Assembly (NCBI GenBank): GCA_900317215.1
Contig: ONFW01000002.1
Location: 1 to 8,177, forward strand
DNA length: 8,177 nt
Reading direction: 5' to 3'
Origin: an uncultured Eubacteriales bacterium
Lineage (GTDB): Bacteria > Bacillota > Clostridia > Oscillospirales > Acutalibacteraceae
The notes beneath the pieces were generated by a model. The model saw only the letters and a list, made by a program, of their open reading frames with translations, was not told the DNA's origin and did not search any database. Within the stretch, counting starts at the first letter, position 1; every line of letters starts with the position of its first letter. This document shows positions 6,831 through 8,177 of this stretch, in pieces. The translations under genes were made by a program, and so were the position numbers.

Positions 6831-6843
6831 TAAAAAAAACAAA

Positions 6844-6849
6844 GGGAGG
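6844..6849 (+). promoter_or_regulatory. Ribosome binding site of the M14 peptidase gene
   Basis: GGGAGG, within AAAGGGAGGAAGG, 7 bases before ATG 6857. It fixes the start of the peptidase and excludes a secreted form with a longer N-terminus. Confidence 0.85.
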
Positions 6850-6856
6850 AAGGCTG

Positions 6857-7762
6857 ATGTCGTGTATTTCTATGTTGGGGGACAAGGCGGACAGGAAAAC
6901 AAGGGAGGCGGTGATAGGCAGACTTCTCATAGACCATGCGTTTCTTTCAAGGGATACTATAGGAGAGAGCCGCTGTGCAAGACCGATAGATCTTCTGACT
7001 GTCGGAAACAGAAAAAAGCAGGTATTGTTTGCAGCAGGCTTCCATGGAATGGAGTGGATAACCACTATGCTGATGCTGCGTTTTACTGACGAGCTGTGCG
7101 CCTGCGTAAAAAAGGGGAAAAGTATGTGCGGAATAAGGGTGGGGACCTTTCTCAACAGAAGGGGGATCGCCGTGATACCGTGTGTGAACCCGGACGGAGT
7201 AGAGATACAGCTCCACGGAGCAGGTAGCGCAGGAGAATATCGTGAGCTTGTGGAGCGTGTGAGCATGGGGGATACAGGCCATTGGCAGGCAAATGCCGCA
7301 GGGGTGGATATCAACCATAATTTTTCTGCAGGCTGGGAGGATCTGAAAAGGCTGGAGCTTGAAAGCGGAATAAGCTCCCCGTCGCCGACAAGATATGGCG
7401 GAGAAGCTCCCGAAAGCGAGCCGGAGACCCGTACAATAGCCTCATACTGCCGCACGGGAAGCATATCTCATGCTCTTGCCTTTCATAGTCAGGGCGAAGA
7501 GATATACTGGAGCTACGGTGATTACAAAGAACCCGAGGCGTTGAGAATGGCAAGGCTGATGTCTCATTCGAGCGGCTATAAGCTGGGAGAAGCTGAGGGC
7601 CTTGCCTGCGGCGGTGGCTTCAAGGACTGGTTTGTGGAGAAATTCCGCAGACCGGCCTTTACGGTTGAGGTCGGACTCGGAAGAAATCCTCTTCCTCCGG
7701 AGCAGTTTGACGGGATATATGAGAGACTGAGGGAAATGCTTGTGCTTGCGGTGGTATTGTAG
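6857..7762 (+). CDS. M14-family zinc carboxypeptidase, gamma-D-glutamyl-diaminopimelate peptidase-like
   Basis: A 301-residue metallopeptidase of the carboxypeptidase A clan. Zinc ligands are His63 and Glu66 (HGME) and His210 (AFHSQG); the catalytic Glu is Glu271 (FTVEVGLG). Supporting motifs are NPDGV (111-115), ANAAGVDINHNF (145-156) and the SEPET loop (187-191), typical of family members that cut gamma-D-Glu-diamino acid bonds in cell-wall peptides. At 153-154 it has Asn-His where digestive carboxypeptidases have the Asn-Arg pair that holds a free C-terminal carboxylate. There is no signal peptide, membrane segment or LysM domain, so a cytoplasmic role such as recycling of muropeptides is likely (inference). 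The gene has its own promoter, divergent from the exoA operon, and no clear terminator follows. Class and catalytic residues are secure; the exact substrate is not. Confidence 0.93.
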   Translation: MSCISMLGDKADRKTREAVIGRLLIDHAFLSRDTIGESRCARPIDLLTVGNRKKQVLFAAGFHGMEWITTMLMLRFTDELCACVKKGKSMCGIRVGTFLNRRGIAVIPCVNPDGVEIQLHGAGSAGEYRELVERVSMGDTGHWQANAAGVDINHNFSAGWEDLKRLELESGISSPSPTRYGGEAPESEPETRTIASYCRTGSISHALAFHSQGEEIYWSYGDYKEPEALRMARLMSHSSGYKLGEAEGLACGGGFKDWFVEKFRRPAFTVEVGLGRNPLPPEQFDGIYERLREMLVLAVVL

Positions 7763-8000
7763 GCGCAGAGTTAGTCTAAAAGAATTACGGGGCGATCATC
7801 TGCGTCTTTCCGTTACATTCGCTTCATGAGAAAGTTTTTACTATGGAGCCTGTATTGATACTGCTTCTGCCTGTCAGAATGAGAGCCGCAAAGAAAACCG
7901 ATAGAGCTGAACACAGCGCAGGCACACACAGGTTAAGGCTTGATAATTGTAATCGGTTGTGTTATACTTTTGCTATTGACAATAGGAAAGAGATGTTGGT
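7763..8000. other. 238-base spacer between peptidase and lipoprotein genes
   Basis: The only long non-coding gap. The last 60 bases hold the lipoprotein promoter and ribosome binding site. Positions 7763-7939 show no convincing gene, RNA or strong terminator: only a weak 7-bp stem with a 29-base loop (7763-7769 / 7799-7805) and short open frames without ribosome binding sites. Confidence 0.6.
7940..7968 (+). promoter_or_regulatory. Promoter of the lipoprotein gene
   Basis: TTGATA (7940-7945) and TATACT (7963-7968), each 5 of 6 to consensus, with ideal 17-base spacing and an extended TGT (7960-7962) before the -10. The expected start near 7975 gives a leader of about 25 bases, so the lipoprotein gene need not depend on read-through from the peptidase gene. 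Confidence 0.8.
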
Positions 8001-8177
8001 ATGAAGAAAACAGTGATGTATCTGATAGCGGCTGCTCTTGTGATAACAACTTTGGCAGGCTGCGGAACAAAAACAGATAATGCCCAGGCTTCAATGACGA
8101 ATCAAAGCTCCGTTCAGAATGATAGTGTTCAGAGTGATGAAAATAATGCGGATCAGAGCAGTGATTCTGAGAAAAAA
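8001..8177 (+). CDS. Putative lipoprotein, 3' end beyond the window
   Basis: The first 59 codons of a secreted lipoprotein; the frame is open to the right edge. It begins MKKTVMYLIAAALVITTLAGC: a basic start, a hydrophobic core (about 5-18) and the lipobox LAGC with Cys21 as the lipid-anchored residue, so the mature protein sits on the outer face of the membrane. Residues 22-59 are a Ser/Asn/Gln/Asp-rich flexible linker of the kind found before the folded domain of Gram-positive lipoproteins. An AGGAAAGAG purine stretch (7984-7992) serves as a modest ribosome binding site. The visible part does not show the family; a solute-binding protein or an exported domain of unknown function are both possible. 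Confidence 0.85.
   Translation, partial: MKKTVMYLIAAALVITTLAGCGTKTDNAQASMTNQSSVQNDSVQSDENNADQSSDSEKK

Noticed and set aside
6730..7464. A 244-codon open frame on the minus strand opposite the M14 peptidase
   Set aside because: The plus strand carries all M14 catalytic motifs and a good ribosome binding site; the antisense frame has Ser/Pro/Leu-rich composition, no recognisable motif and no ribosome binding site.
7763..7805. Possible terminator after the peptidase gene (GCGCAGA / TCTGCGT)
   Set aside because: Seven pairs including a G-T, a 29-base loop and only TCTTTCC afterwards; too weak for an intrinsic terminator.
7811..7933. A short minus-strand frame (about 40 codons) with a hydrophobic start and a basic end, possibly a gene remnant
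   Set aside because: It begins only at a GTG without ribosome binding site, has an in-frame stop just upstream, and matches no family I recognise.
7843..8004. A 53-codon plus-strand frame whose TGA overlaps the lipoprotein ATG (ATGA)
   Set aside because: The overlap looks like coupling, but there is no good ribosome binding site and the lipoprotein promoter lies inside it, so the transcript would start after its ATG.

Overview
The window looks like chromosomal DNA of a low-to-medium-GC member of Clostridia, most like Ruminococcus or a related Oscillospiraceae genus. This rests on strong AAGGAGGT-type ribosome binding sites, frequent ATA and AGA/AGG codons, and the gene families present; no species marker is in the window. 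It holds two genes cut by the window edges and six complete genes. No mobile element, CRISPR array, tRNA or rRNA is visible.

Layout. Positions 1-980 (+) carry the C-terminal three quarters of a CNNM/CorC-type (hemolysin family) membrane protein. A strong hairpin at 991-1035, with a T-tract on both strands, closes this gene and also the operon that converges on it. From 6696 down to 1034 (-) lies a compact five-gene operon: exodeoxyribonuclease III (exoA), an ABC ATPase, an ABC-2-type permease, a GldG-like auxiliary membrane protein and a membrane-anchored DUF4340 protein. Gaps are 7 to 18 bases, and at two junctions the stop codon lies inside the next gene's Shine-Dalgarno sequence. The last four genes form the GldA/GldF/GldG-like transporter plus DUF4340 cassette. 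The ATPase and permease would form the energised core. The GldG-like and DUF4340 proteins would place large domains outside the membrane. The substrate cannot be read from the sequence.

Between 6697 and 6856 is a divergent promoter region: an extended -10 promoter for the exoA operon, another for the rightward gene, and a perfect 6+6 inverted repeat over the exoA -35 region. The rightward gene (6857-7762) is an M14 zinc carboxypeptidase without a signal peptide, resembling gamma-D-glutamyl-diaminopimelate peptidases that cut cell-wall peptides. A 238-base spacer with a good promoter at its far end leads to a lipoprotein gene (8001 onward) cut off by the window end.

Nothing here is clearly a new defence or mobile system. 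The points most worth a second look are the uncharacterised ABC/GldG/DUF4340 cassette co-transcribed with a DNA repair gene, an apparent three-fold internal repeat in the DUF4340 protein, and the loss of the usual Glu and Lys of the GExxPK motif in the CNNM-like protein.
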